Shown: piece after piece, positions 47,401-55,547 of the stretch
Position numbering within the stretch: the first letter of the stretch is position 1
Layout: each line of letters begins with the position of its first letter
Origin: an uncultured Muribaculaceae bacterium
Lineage (GTDB): Bacteria; Bacteroidota; Bacteroidia; Bacteroidales; Muribaculaceae
Reading direction: 5' to 3'
NCBI GenBank assembly: GCA_944321715.1
Contig: CALUMJ010000005.1
Coordinates: forward strand, 1-64,000
Length of the DNA: 64,000 nt
Notes under the pieces: generated by a model
Told to the model about the DNA's origin: nothing
The model's input: the letters and a program-made list of their open reading frames with translations, nothing else
The model's database searches: none
Program-made: the position numbers and the translations under genes

Positions 47401-47657
47401 ACAAACGAGAATACGAGCACTCCATCGGGATTCACTTGATTCAAGCGGTAAGCACCCTGGGCATCGGTTATAACCCCTTTGGTTGTTCCTTTCAGCGTCA
47501 CGCTGACACCAGGCAATGCGTCGCCCTTGGCATCGCTGACCGTGCCGCTAACGAGAATGCCTTGCGCACTCGCCCCAAATGCGCAAGCCACCATCAGCAA
47601 CGAAAGCACAAGTGCTCGCAGCCGCCGATGGCAGATACATAGACTGTTTTCTCTCAT
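44454..47657 (-). CDS. SusC/RagA family TonB-linked outer-membrane protein
   Basis: 1067 aa from ATG 47657; an earlier TTG overlapping the epimerase gene is rejected. Signal peptide ending GASAQG, an N-terminal carboxypeptidase-regulatory-like domain (ILVSGTVSDAKGDALPGVSVTLKGT), a plug domain with VVVGYGTMKKSSLTGAVS and the SusC-family SVLKDAAAAAVYGLKAAGGVI, then a 22-strand barrel. It imports oligosaccharides with energy from TonB. It pairs with the downstream susD gene. Confidence 0.95.
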   Translation of the reverse strand: MRENSLCICHRRLRALVLSLLMVACAFGASAQGILVSGTVSDAKGDALPGVSVTLKGTTKGVITDAQGAYRLNQVNPDGVLVFSFVGMQTQEVNIAGQQVHNITMADDMQLLDDVVVVGYGTMKKSSLTGAVSAINGEDLLVSPSTNVTQVLAGKLPGISSVQESGEPGVDNASLRIRGSIYGVTYIVDGFPREIGDIDPNDIESVSVLKDAAAAAVYGLKAAGGVIIVTTKKGAQGKSKITYDGSVGGSFNTNFPEFCDGPEFAYYYNLGDMMDRMANGIITSPAEYVPIFSEQNIADMKAGRNGWGNVDYADRVFGTGVNQKHNVSVQGGTERLRYYASVGYMGQDGNIDNFYYKRYNLRSNIEADIAKDWKLSIGVSARTSKRHTPGYASGGTDSNSELGEQGWMSIANQTVRMHPYVPEKIDGVYTGTANNSGQSNSPLAAIYESGYQETRSTAVETNVALQYDVPWVKGLTLKVNGSYDYSTSWNKNLSTPYYTMMTTKPTSNVEQLTYQSILDPRGSATNKLGEGQATTRQMVGQGSIAYVNSFGLHNVDFLALVEIQDYKYNNLAAYAQDIPFPSLPELGFGNPDVTGSIAGSSNATRSIGYVFRLKYDYDNKYLAEFTGRYDGSYRFSGNVSGKRWGFFPSGSVAWRISREDFMKDVTIINDLKVRGSIGLLGSDNVTPYRFLSTYAYGSNVMIGGNSWTSLYTSAIPNNTLTWEKTLSYNAGFDLTMWNSMLGVEFDAFYNYTYDILTQLGGSTYPPSMGGYYSSWANYNKIDTKGIDVTVSHRNHFMLGGKMFDYGISANVSWAKNRWLRYAADGANDPEWIRVTGTSVYAQYGWIADGLYRSEEEIDNSAWYGSRPNVGDIKYRDLNGDNKIDWSDRARIGHDNRPAVTYGLNLNASWNGIDLDMQFTGGAIFDVSLTGTYYNGYDDNTVWTKTFKDGMNSPLYLVENAYSVYNPDGEFPRITAGNLTHGGDNGLASTFWLRDGKYIRLKSMTIGYTLPQQWMDKIGIERIRLYVQGSNLFTIDGLPDGIDPESPGVNNGYYPQQRTVMGGLTLTF

Positions 47658-47695
47658 AATTAAATGTTTTTTAGGTTTTAACAAATTTGGTTTAT

Positions 47696-48874
47696 TCAAA
47701 AGTGTGTGTTTCTCAATTGCTCAAGCACCTGCCAGCACTGGTACAGGCCTCGTGGAACGTGGAAGCATCCTTTCCACTTACCACCTTTCAATGGCAGCAA
47801 CACCTCGCCGCGGCGGTTGAGATAACCGAACCACTCGGGGTACTCCTTGTCCTTGAAATGCGTCCAAGTGTAGTCGTGTACACGTTCAAACCATTCAAGG
47901 CAGCGCTGGTCGCCTGTGAGCTGGTAGCCTTTGAGTGTGGAAATGAGAGTTTCGATATGCACCCACCACAATTTCTGGTCCCATTCGAGTTGTTGCGGCG
48001 GAAACCCTTTGCGGTCCATGAAGTAAAATATACCGCCGAACTCCTTGTCCCAACCATAGTCGCACATTGTGAGTGTTATGTTCTTGGCTTTTTCTATTAA
48101 TTCGGGGCGACCAAGCCGCTTGCCAAGGTCCATGATGAACCACATGGCTTCAATGTCGTGGCCCGGGGTCACTTGACGACCTTCAAACGAGTCGGACAAT
48201 TCGCCCGTGTCAAGCACGTTTTCCACTATTATGCCGCCAAGTTCGGGGCGGTAAAATACTTCCATCACCTCGTGGATACATTCCTCGATGACCTTGTTAA
48301 GGAAATCCTTGTCGAGCAGATGTTCTATTTCGAGCGCAAGGTTGCAAAGTATCATCGGCAACGAGAAACCTTTGAGATTGCGCGTTCCGGGATGCAACTT
48401 GTTCCACCGGCCCTTTGGGTTATCTTTCTTCGACAATACTACGTCGAATGTGCGTTTGGCAATTTCGGCATACTCGGCATTGCCAGTGGCAAGGGCCAAC
48501 TGTCCGAAAGCCATCGTGGCAAACGTGTAAGAGAAAATGTTGTAGGGTTCCACAAGAGGCCTCCCCTCGCGGTCGAGCGAAAAATACCAATTGTAGTTGC
48601 CGTCGTGGCCATACTTTTTCAGGAACTCGCCACCCTGACGGGCGCAATCGAGCCACTCTTGCCGCTTCTCTACCTTGTTGTAGAGCATTGCGAAAAGCCA
48701 CACTTCACGCCCCTGCATCCAAATGAATTTGTCTGTGTCATACACATCTCCATTGCGGTTCAGGCATGAGAAATAGCCGCCGTAATCCTTGTCCTGCGAA
48801 TGCGTCAGCCAGAACGGCAACACATTGTCGAGGAGCTCGCTTTTGTACTGGTTTGCTAATAGGTTGAAATCCAT
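47696..48874 (-). CDS. AGE-family epimerase (N-acylglucosamine 2-epimerase type)
   Basis: 392 aa, the normal length of this (alpha/alpha)6-barrel family. Catalytic His residues appear in PGHDIEAMW and WWVHIETL, with RWNKLHPG and GYFSCLNRNG typical of the group. The family includes GlcNAc/ManNAc 2-epimerase and cellobiose 2-epimerase, so it interconverts a sugar with its C2 epimer. The choice between them is not settled by sequence; no sialic-acid lyase is nearby. Cytoplasmic, between susC and the MFS transporter. Confidence 0.85.
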   Translation of the reverse strand: MDFNLLANQYKSELLDNVLPFWLTHSQDKDYGGYFSCLNRNGDVYDTDKFIWMQGREVWLFAMLYNKVEKRQEWLDCARQGGEFLKKYGHDGNYNWYFSLDREGRPLVEPYNIFSYTFATMAFGQLALATGNAEYAEIAKRTFDVVLSKKDNPKGRWNKLHPGTRNLKGFSLPMILCNLALEIEHLLDKDFLNKVIEECIHEVMEVFYRPELGGIIVENVLDTGELSDSFEGRQVTPGHDIEAMWFIMDLGKRLGRPELIEKAKNITLTMCDYGWDKEFGGIFYFMDRKGFPPQQLEWDQKLWWVHIETLISTLKGYQLTGDQRCLEWFERVHDYTWTHFKDKEYPEWFGYLNRRGEVLLPLKGGKWKGCFHVPRGLYQCWQVLEQLRNTHF

Positions 48875-48892
48875 AACTTTATAGTTTTAATA

Positions 48893-50302
48893 TTATTGTT
48901 TAGTCCAATATCTTTCAATCTCTTCGAGCGACTTGCCCGTGGTTTCGGGCATAAGCCTCCACACTATGAGGATATAAGGAACACACATCACTGCAAACAG
49001 CAGGAACGTGCCGGCCGGTGTGGCAGCATGCAACAGCCACGGGGTGAGCTGCCCCACAAGGAAGGTGCCTACCCACAATGCAAATCCTGCCACCGACATT
49101 GCCATACCGCGCACTCGCGTGGGGTACATCTCCGACAGGAACACGAATATCACTGCCGAAATGGAAATGGCGCAACAGAACACATAGAAAAGGAAGAATG
49201 CAAGCAAGAACCAGTTGCCCAAGCCAAGCCCTGCTCCAAAATGGAAATAAAAGGCAATGCACAGCAACGAAACTACCATGCCCGACACTCCCCAGTAAAC
49301 AAGCATCTTGCGCCCCACACGGTCGATGATGAACACTGCAATCACCGTGGTGACTGCATTAACGATGCCCACAAGCACCTGGCTGAACAAAGCGTCGCCG
49401 CCCGACAGCCCGGCCTGCTCGAAAATCGTCGGCCCGTAGTAAAGCACTGCATTAACGCCCATGAATTGTCCCAGAATGGCTATGGCTGCCCCGATTACCA
49501 CGGCCTTAAATATGCCGGGCTTGAAAAGGCTGCGCCAGTCGGACTTTACCTCAGAACCTATAACCGACTTGACATCGGCCAGCTCGCCAGCAGCGGCCGC
49601 CGCATTGCGATAGATTTTCTCAAATATGCCCAAAGCCTTTTTCTCGTCGCCACGCAAGACAAGCCATCGAGGGCTCTCAGGAATGAAATATATGAATATG
49701 AAAAGCAAAATGGCCGGCACGCCCGACAATCCGAGCATACCACGCCATACCTCCGAAACGAAGATGCGATGCATCCACTCCGAGCTGAAAGCCACGCCGC
49801 TGTGCGAGAATTGCAGCAGCCCATAGTTGGCCGAGTATGCCCCGAGGAAACCTATGGTAACGGCAAGCTGGTAGAGCGACACGAGTTGGCCGCGGTACTT
49901 GGCCACCGAAATCTCCGAGATATAAAGCGGTGAAACTATCGACACCACTCCGATGCCAACCCCACCGAGCATACGCGACACGACAAGCATCGGGAACGAT
50001 GTGGAGAATGCGCAGCCTATGCCCGAAACAGCAAAGAACAACGCCGCCAATAGCATAGTGGCCTTACGCCCGAAACGGTCGCTTAACTTGCCGGCAAATG
50101 CCACACCGGCAATCGAGCCAATCAGCGCACAGCCGACAAACCAGCCCAATTGCAACTCGTCGAGTGCAAATTGCTCGCCGATGTGCGAAACCGTTCCCGA
50201 CACCACGCCAGTATCGTATCCGAACAGGAATCCACCTAATGCCGCCACCAATGCAAGCAGCAGCATATAGGAGAAATTAATATTTGTCTTTACCTGCTCC
50301 AT
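48893..50302 (-). CDS. MFS sugar transporter (sugar porter family)
   Basis: 469 aa with twelve predicted membrane spans. Sugar-porter signatures are present: GGFLFGYDTGVVSG in the first span, DRFGRKATML between spans 2 and 3, PESPRWLVLRG at the end of the sixth span, and PETTGKSLEEIE at the C-terminus. It moves a monosaccharide or disaccharide across the inner membrane, probably with protons. It lies between the AGE epimerase and DUF4434 genes of the PUL. Confidence 0.93.
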   Translation of the reverse strand: MEQVKTNINFSYMLLLALVAALGGFLFGYDTGVVSGTVSHIGEQFALDELQLGWFVGCALIGSIAGVAFAGKLSDRFGRKATMLLAALFFAVSGIGCAFSTSFPMLVVSRMLGGVGIGVVSIVSPLYISEISVAKYRGQLVSLYQLAVTIGFLGAYSANYGLLQFSHSGVAFSSEWMHRIFVSEVWRGMLGLSGVPAILLFIFIYFIPESPRWLVLRGDEKKALGIFEKIYRNAAAAAGELADVKSVIGSEVKSDWRSLFKPGIFKAVVIGAAIAILGQFMGVNAVLYYGPTIFEQAGLSGGDALFSQVLVGIVNAVTTVIAVFIIDRVGRKMLVYWGVSGMVVSLLCIAFYFHFGAGLGLGNWFLLAFFLFYVFCCAISISAVIFVFLSEMYPTRVRGMAMSVAGFALWVGTFLVGQLTPWLLHAATPAGTFLLFAVMCVPYILIVWRLMPETTGKSLEEIERYWTKQ

Positions 50303-50311
50303 AGCCGTGGA

Positions 50312-51421
50312 TTATTTTATGTCGAAATATTCCTTGTAACGGTCATAGAGATGACCGGCTTGCAAATATGCCGACTGCGGACTCATGAAGTGCGAAAACT
50401 CAAACGTGATTGCCTTGTCATATCCACAACGCTTAGCAGCCTCAAGTTTCATGCGCAACTTGTCAAACTTAATTGGCAGGAAGCGTATCGGCATATCGCG
50501 GTCGAATGTTTCGGCGTTGGTCCAGCACTGCATCCCATAACGGTCGGCAAGTTTCTTGTTGACCGTGAAGAAAGCGTCAAGCTCGTCATAGTCGATATGC
50601 CCGTCCTGGAAAGCGCAAGCATCTACAACGTCGTGTATGCCGTCGAATATCTCGTTCCATTCCTTTTCGTGCTGCTCGACCGACACAGCATCGCTACGCG
50701 TGAGTGAGCCGCTGTTCGCCATTACGGCCTTCTTGCCGTCAATCCACGGCGAGATGAACGTTGGCAGCCCGCCCGACACATCCTTGCATTGCTTGCCCAT
50801 AGCGTGGAATGCCTTGATTGCCCCCTTGGTGGCTCGGCTGATTTCGCCGCTTATGTACCAGCCTCCGAAACTCTTGTAGCGTGTGCCGTAACGTTGCCAC
50901 ACCTCGTCGATGACATATTTATTATCCTCAATCTCCCAACTCAGGTCGCCCGTATCCCAGTAGCGACCCGAGTCGTAGAGCCCAAAGTAAAACTTCATTC
51001 CATAACGCTCGGCAAGAGCCAAGAACATATCCACCAAGTCAACCGACGGCATATAGCATCCTTTTTTGAGCAAATATGACGATGGATATGTAATAAACTT
51101 GCGATAGCCCGAGCGGATAAGTATCACGGTGTCGATGCCGATGGCTTTCATGTTCTTGAAATCCTGTTCCCACTCTTTCAAGCCCCAGTTTTGGTGGGGT
51201 ATGTCGTGGGAAATCTCATCAAGGAATGTTCCCGTGATGCGCAATCCGTTGCCCTTAGGCACAATAAGTTCGCCAGTCCCACCATTTTCGACGGGCATCA
51301 CCGGCAATTGCGATACAGACTGATTGGCGGCCATAGCTTCGGCCACTGATGGCAATATGGCAAGCGAGGCTCCTGCCATCGCTGCTTTCTTGATAAAATC
51401 TCTACGACTATTTTTCTGCAT
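50312..51421 (-). CDS. DUF4434-type secreted protein
   Basis: 369 aa. The N-terminus MQKNSRRDFIKKAAMAGASL is a twin-arginine (Tat) signal. The rest looks like a TIM-barrel GH-like fold with GTFLDEISHDIPHQNW, IDTVILIRSGY, KFYFGLYDSGRYW and a C-terminal KAITFEFSHFMSP with a candidate catalytic Glu. It resembles DUF4434 proteins found in Bacteroidetes sugar loci. It is the first gene of the PUL operon. The enzymatic activity is unknown. Confidence 0.72.
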   Translation of the reverse strand: MQKNSRRDFIKKAAMAGASLAILPSVAEAMAANQSVSQLPVMPVENGGTGELIVPKGNGLRITGTFLDEISHDIPHQNWGLKEWEQDFKNMKAIGIDTVILIRSGYRKFITYPSSYLLKKGCYMPSVDLVDMFLALAERYGMKFYFGLYDSGRYWDTGDLSWEIEDNKYVIDEVWQRYGTRYKSFGGWYISGEISRATKGAIKAFHAMGKQCKDVSGGLPTFISPWIDGKKAVMANSGSLTRSDAVSVEQHEKEWNEIFDGIHDVVDACAFQDGHIDYDELDAFFTVNKKLADRYGMQCWTNAETFDRDMPIRFLPIKFDKLRMKLEAAKRCGYDKAITFEFSHFMSPQSAYLQAGHLYDRYKEYFDIK

Positions 51422-51783
51422 GATATGCTTGTGTTTTGTTAGTCATTTTTTTTAATTTTTCTACACCACAAAAATATATTGTTTTTATTATATATCCAAC
51501 AATTAATAAATAATTTTATTAATCCGCCCTGCATTTTTAACCCGTTAAGTTAAAAAATGGCCTCGTTTCAAACTTTTACACTTATTAATGGTCATTTATT
51601 TATTTTTAAGCCACAGGAATGCTTATAATAACTAACTTTGTTTCAGCAAAATAAGAATGTGATGCCGTGCCGAAATACACGCTTCGCCGCACTAAATAAT
51701 GCATTGCATCAGCCATGTGCTATTGCAATTCATGGTTTTACAGCGCAATAGCCTCTTTGTCCTAACGCTTTACACACTACCCT
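51422..51783. other. divergent regulatory region between PUL operon and ROK gene
   Basis: Holds the minus-strand promoter at 51469-51499 and a plus-strand -7 TAACTTTG at 51633-51640, giving the ROK gene a leader of about 135 nt. The stretch is AT-rich. No clear operator palindrome could be picked out by eye. Confidence 0.6.
51469..51499 (-). promoter_or_regulatory. promoter of the PUL operon
   Basis: Minus-strand -7 TATTTTTG (plus 51469-51476) with TTG (plus 51497-51499, read as CAA) 20 bp upstream. It is 48 bp before the first gene of the operon. Confidence 0.55.
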
Positions 51784-52989
51784 ATGTCACTCACATTGCT
51801 CAAAGAAATTGAAAAAGGCAGCAAAAATGCGCTGCTTAAAAAGAAAATTATAACACATTATATATATAACGGCAGTTCAACAATCACCGAGCTGTCGAAA
51901 GAGCTGAATTTGAGCATCCCGACGGTCACCAAGTTCATCGGCGAGATGAGCGAGGATGGCTTCATCAACGAATACGGGAAACTCGAAACGTCGGGCGGAC
52001 GGCACCCCATCCTATACGGCCTAAACCCCGAATCGGGCTACTTCGTCGGTGTCGATACCAACCACTCGTCAATCGACATAGGGGTCATCAATTTCAAGGG
52101 CGACCTTATATGCCACAAGGCCGGCATTCCATACAACTTGGAAAACACCCCGCAGGCACTCGATGAACTGTGTGGCATCGTAAGCCGCCAAATAGCCCGG
52201 TTAGACATCGACCACGACAAAATACTCAACATCTGCGTAAACATATCGGGCCGAGTAAACCCCGAAACGGGCTACAGCTTCACCATCTTCAATTACTCGG
52301 AACAGCCGCTCGCCGATGTGCTGACAAACAAAATCGGATACCAAGTGTGCATCGACAACGACACGCGCGCACTAACGTATGGCGAATTCATGGAAGGGTG
52401 TGTCAACGGCGAGAAAGACATCATTTTTGTCAACGCCGGTTGGGGGCTCGGCATAGGCATCATCATCGACGGCAAAATCTACACCGGTAAATCGGGGTTT
52501 GCCGGCGAGTTTGGACATATACCGGCATTCGACAACGAAATCCTGTGCCATTGCGGCAAAAAAGGCTGCTTGGAAACCGAAGCATCAGGGCGCGCACTAT
52601 ATCGTGTGCTGCTCGAACGTATCGCCGGCGGCGAAGCCTCAATCCTGTCAAAGCCTATCGCCGAGGGCCGCCGCATCACGCTCGACGACATCATCGATGC
52701 CATCAACAAGGAAGACCCTCTGTGCATCGAAATACTCGAAGAAATCGGCAACAAGCTCGGCAAACACATAGCATCGGTCATAAACGTGTTCAACCCCGAA
52801 TTAGTCATCATCGGCGGCAAACTGTCGCTCACCGAGGACTACCTCACCGAACCTATCAAGTCGGCCATACGCAAGTATTCGCTCAACCTTGTCAACCGCG
52901 ACTCTGTCATAGCATCTTCAAAACTGAAAGAAAAAGCCGGAATAATCGGCGCATGCATGCTCGCACGCAGCCGCATGTTTGAGCATTGA
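51784..52989 (+). CDS. ROK family transcriptional regulator
   Basis: 401 aa. N-terminal winged helix-turn-helix (about 20-75, STITELSKELNLSIPTVTKFIG) followed by a ROK kinase-like domain. The ROK metal site CHCGKKGCLETEASG (about 255-269) and phosphate-loop-like GVDTNHSSIDIGV are present. Such NagC/Mlc-like proteins bind DNA and are released by a sugar or sugar phosphate. Divergent from the PUL operon, it is the likely regulator of it. Confidence 0.88.
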   Translation: MSLTLLKEIEKGSKNALLKKKIITHYIYNGSSTITELSKELNLSIPTVTKFIGEMSEDGFINEYGKLETSGGRHPILYGLNPESGYFVGVDTNHSSIDIGVINFKGDLICHKAGIPYNLENTPQALDELCGIVSRQIARLDIDHDKILNICVNISGRVNPETGYSFTIFNYSEQPLADVLTNKIGYQVCIDNDTRALTYGEFMEGCVNGEKDIIFVNAGWGLGIGIIIDGKIYTGKSGFAGEFGHIPAFDNEILCHCGKKGCLETEASGRALYRVLLERIAGGEASILSKPIAEGRRITLDDIIDAINKEDPLCIEILEEIGNKLGKHIASVINVFNPELVIIGGKLSLTEDYLTEPIKSAIRKYSLNLVNRDSVIASSKLKEKAGIIGACMLARSRMFEH

Positions 52990-52996
52990 CACTCAT

Positions 52997-53030
52997 TGTG
53001 GCAGAAAATCATGCTGCCACCGCAATTTTA
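52997..53030 (+). terminator. terminator after the ROK gene
   Basis: GTGGCAG (52998-53004) pairs with CTGCCAC (53014-53020), followed by CGCAATTTT, 8 bp after the ROK stop codon. Confidence 0.6.
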
Positions 53031-53093
53031 ACACTTCGGGAATTTAACTTCTACCCACTTCGGGCATCAAATTAACGTAAAACGACAAAATCA

Positions 53094-53648
53094 GTGGCTA
53101 AGCAAATCGACGACGAACAAATAGTGGCGATGCTCATGTCGCCAGCCGACCAAGACCGCGGCTACCGCGCGCTGCTCGCCAAATACGGCTCACGCCTCTA
53201 CTGGCACATACGCCGCATAGTCGTCGCCCACGAAGACGCCGAGGACGTGATGCAGGAAACTGCCATCAACATCCTGGCCGGCATCGGAAAGTTTGAGCAG
53301 AAGAGCTCGCTCGGAACGTGGGTTTACCGCATAGCCACCAACGAAGCCCTGCGGCTGCTGCGCCGCCGTGCCGGCTTGTTCCAGTCAATCGACAGCCTCG
53401 GCGAAGTGCTTGTCGAGAAACTCGAAGACGAAGCCGGCGTGAACGCCGACGCAGCCGAAGTCCTGTTCCAGAAAGCTCTCCTGCAGCTGCCCACGCAGCA
53501 ACGGCTCGCTTTCAACCTCAGGTATTACGACGAGATGCCATACGAAGAAATAGCGCGCATCACCGGCAAGAACGTGAACACGCTCAAGACCAACTATCAC
53601 TTCGCCGTGGCAAAAATTAAAACCTATTTAAAAGAAAATTCGTTATGA
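53094..53648 (+). CDS. ECF-type RNA polymerase sigma factor
   Basis: 184 aa starting with GTG. Sigma region 2 (VVAHEDAEDVMQETAINIL, about 41-60, then LGTWVYRIATNEALRLLRRR) and region 4 (LPTQQRLAFNLRYYDEMPYEEIARITG) are present without region 3, the ECF layout. It directs RNA polymerase to a small set of promoters, usually in envelope stress. The next gene overlaps it by 4 bp and encodes a membrane protein placed like an anti-sigma factor. Confidence 0.92.
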   Translation: MAKQIDDEQIVAMLMSPADQDRGYRALLAKYGSRLYWHIRRIVVAHEDAEDVMQETAINILAGIGKFEQKSSLGTWVYRIATNEALRLLRRRAGLFQSIDSLGEVLVEKLEDEAGVNADAAEVLFQKALLQLPTQQRLAFNLRYYDEMPYEEIARITGKNVNTLKTNYHFAVAKIKTYLKENSL

Positions 53649-54019
53649 AAGACGATTTCAAACCAGCAGTGGGCAAACGGTTGCCCTACGCCGAAACCGA
53701 CGAATACATCGACAGCCTCGTGACACGGTGCGCCGACCGTGCCATCGCTCTGCGCGACGGCAGCCGCGGCAGCCACAAGCGCAGTGGCAGCTTCATGCGT
53801 CGCATGGGCATAGCCGCCACATCGATGGCAGCCGCCATACTTGCCGCCGCCATCATAATACCGTCGGCAATCGACGACAGCGGCAGCCGCATCACGGCAG
53901 CCACCATAGCACAAAGCAGCTCGCTGGGCGAAGTGCTCTCGTCGCTGTCGAACGACGAACTCGCCACGCTCGACTATTACACGCTCGAAGACCTCCCCGA
54001 CGACTACGACGAACAATAA
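53645..54019 (+). CDS. putative anti-sigma factor, single-pass membrane protein
   Basis: 124 aa. A polar N-terminal part (1-53), one hydrophobic span (about 56-77, AATSMAAAILAAAIIIPSAI) and an acidic tail. The N-terminal segment would be cytoplasmic and could hold the sigma factor. No ZAS zinc motif is seen. The 4-bp overlap with the sigma gene is the main support for the role. Confidence 0.6.
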   Translation: MKDDFKPAVGKRLPYAETDEYIDSLVTRCADRAIALRDGSRGSHKRSGSFMRRMGIAATSMAAAILAAAIIIPSAIDDSGSRITAATIAQSSSLGEVLSSLSNDELATLDYYTLEDLPDDYDEQ

Positions 54020-54036
54020 AAACCACGACATACATT

Positions 54037-54498
54037 ATGAAACAACTGTACGCAATATTCCTCATCATCGTGTGCGCACTCGCAGCATCGCCATGCGTCG
54101 AAGCCCGCAGAGGCCTCGACCAGGCTCAGAGCGAAAAGCTATTCAGCGCCAAGATGAAAATGATGCAGGAAAAGCTCAAACTCACCGACGAGCAGACCGA
54201 AAAACTCATACCCATGTATCGCAACTACCTTGGCGAACTCGATGACATCTTCAAGTCGCGACGGTTCCACCGCCGCTTCAAGCCCTCGACCACGCAAGAG
54301 GCATGCGACGCAGTCACCGAACGCCTCGACATCGACAGCCGTGTCATCGACCTGCAAAAAAAATACATCATAGAATTTTCAAAAATCCTCAACGCCGACC
54401 AGCTCATGAACATCTACCGCGTCGAGGCCCAAATCCAGCGCGAAATACGCCAAGAATTCCGCCGCCGCTCCCACTCTGGCAACCCGCCCAAAGGGTAA
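54037..54498 (+). CDS. periplasmic helical protein, Spy/LTxxQ-like
   Basis: 153 aa from ATG 54037; the frame is open far upstream but overlaps the anti-sigma gene in another phase. Signal peptide about 1-24 (ending CVEARR). The mature part is basic and helical, with LKLTDEQTEKLIPMY and LNADQLMNIYRVEAQIQREI, close to LTxxQ motifs of Spy/CpxP proteins. It forms the third gene of the sigma operon and resembles the protein at 30519. A stress-induced chaperone or sensor role is likely but not proven. Confidence 0.62.
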   Translation: MKQLYAIFLIIVCALAASPCVEARRGLDQAQSEKLFSAKMKMMQEKLKLTDEQTEKLIPMYRNYLGELDDIFKSRRFHRRFKPSTTQEACDAVTERLDIDSRVIDLQKKYIIEFSKILNADQLMNIYRVEAQIQREIRQEFRRRSHSGNPPKG

Positions 54499-54543
54499 AT
54501 CCCCCGCACGTCCGTGCTATAACTGAAAATATACTTATATGTC

Positions 54544-54648
54544 GTAGAGCCGTGGCGCGCCGCGGCTCGCTTGTGTGAATTGAAACAAACTGAATGCCAA
54601 TCGTTTGCATTGTAGTAATAATTGAGCCGCGGCACGCCACGGCTCTAC
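54544..54648. repeat. 105-bp palindromic repeat element
   Basis: GTAGAGCCGTGGCGCGCCGC at 54544-54563 (arm runs to 54568) is matched as an inverted repeat by 54624-54648 with one mismatch in 25. Each arm is itself nearly self-complementary (GAGCCG-GGCGCGCC-CGGCTC). The 55-bp centre is AT-rich. No gene inside. It lies between the sigma operon and the GTPase island. The type is REP/MITE-like. Confidence 0.75.
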
Positions 54649-54663
54649 AGGATTACAAATATG

Positions 54664-54876
54664 CTATATTGATACACCCCCGCTGGCACTGTTGCTATAT
54701 GTCGTGTCAATATCTATAGCTTTAAGGTGGTGCATCATAGAGTCATTGACCTCTGTTGAATCAGAAACGACAACGGTGGTATCGGTAGCGGGCAGACTAC
54801 TAAGATTTTGGTTCTCGGATATTGTATCGGAGCCAGACTGCACAAGGGGGGTACTAGATTCTTGACTATTCCTCAA
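54664..54876 (-). CDS. Ser/Thr-rich 70-aa tail frame after the 215-aa membrane protein
   Basis: 70 codons starting with TTG that overlaps the TGA of the upstream gene (TTGA), that is, in the -1 frame relative to it. The sequence is low-complexity and polar (Ser, Thr, Asp), with no hydrophobic span or known family. It may be a translationally coupled small protein, or the original C-terminal extension of the upstream membrane protein separated by a frameshift. Confidence 0.35.
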   Translation of the reverse strand: MRNSQESSTPLVQSGSDTISENQNLSSLPATDTTVVVSDSTEVNDSMMHHLKAIDIDTTYSNSASGGVSI

Positions 54877-55520
54877 ACCCTAATCTGCGAAATTAAATAA
54901 ATTAGCCCCCCGAGAATAAGTGCAACTATTACAGCTACAACACATTCGTTAATGCGGGACTTTTCGTGCAGTACGTTGAAAACGGCATTGCAAAACCCCA
55001 TATCGATTAACTGCCCAATACTATATCTGTCCAAGTCATACTGGGCAGTTATGTCGTTAGCTGGAACAGCCAGATTTATGGTGGGTAATGGGTGCGATGC
55101 AATATTGTCGAGATTTAATTCTCCAAGTCCATTAAGAAATACATCTAAATCAACCCTGCAATCTTGAAATTTTTTGCCAGTAGCCTTATATTCTCCATCT
55201 GATTTTTCTCTGACTATGAGTTGTTCGTCGGCAAGGGATTGAAAGGCACTTCTAAATAAATGGAGTAACTGATTATTATCGTCACATACCCTTGTATCTC
55301 TGAAAGCTATTCCGATATACCGTTTTTTGCTAAACCTATACACATAGGCATAATATATATACCCATTTTCACGGTGTACCAAGATTTGTTCGCTACGCTT
55401 GGTAAACTTATCAATTTTATAGTCGAGAAGTGGCGTAAATACCCCCATGCCATGGTGGGGGTATTCATAATAACGGCGTTTCGCCATTTTGTTCCGAAAC
55501 GTTCCAAATAGCCAAGTCAT
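54873..55520 (-). CDS. membrane-anchored protein of the GTPase island
   Basis: 215 aa; a second possible start (MAKRRYYEYP) lies 11 codons in. The bulk (about 15-188) is soluble and mixed alpha/beta. A C-terminal hydrophobic span (CVVAVIVALILGGLIYLISQ) anchors it, so the soluble domain should be cytoplasmic. The segment GYIYYAYVYRFSKKRYIGIAFRD recalls the style of the N-terminal domain of the 516-aa protein. No known family is recognised. It lies 27 bp after the aspartic protease gene. Confidence 0.65.
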   Translation of the reverse strand: MTWLFGTFRNKMAKRRYYEYPHHGMGVFTPLLDYKIDKFTKRSEQILVHRENGYIYYAYVYRFSKKRYIGIAFRDTRVCDDNNQLLHLFRSAFQSLADEQLIVREKSDGEYKATGKKFQDCRVDLDVFLNGLGELNLDNIASHPLPTINLAVPANDITAQYDLDRYSIGQLIDMGFCNAVFNVLHEKSRINECVVAVIVALILGGLIYLISQIRV

Positions 55521-55547
55521 TTCTGCGTATTTTTATTTGAATTGACG

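Noticed and set aside
47696..50302. Sialic-acid (nanLET-type) operon
   Set aside because: An AGE epimerase and an MFS porter are adjacent as in some nan operons, but no N-acetylneuraminate lyase or sialidase is found, and GHL10/DUF4434 genes point elsewhere.
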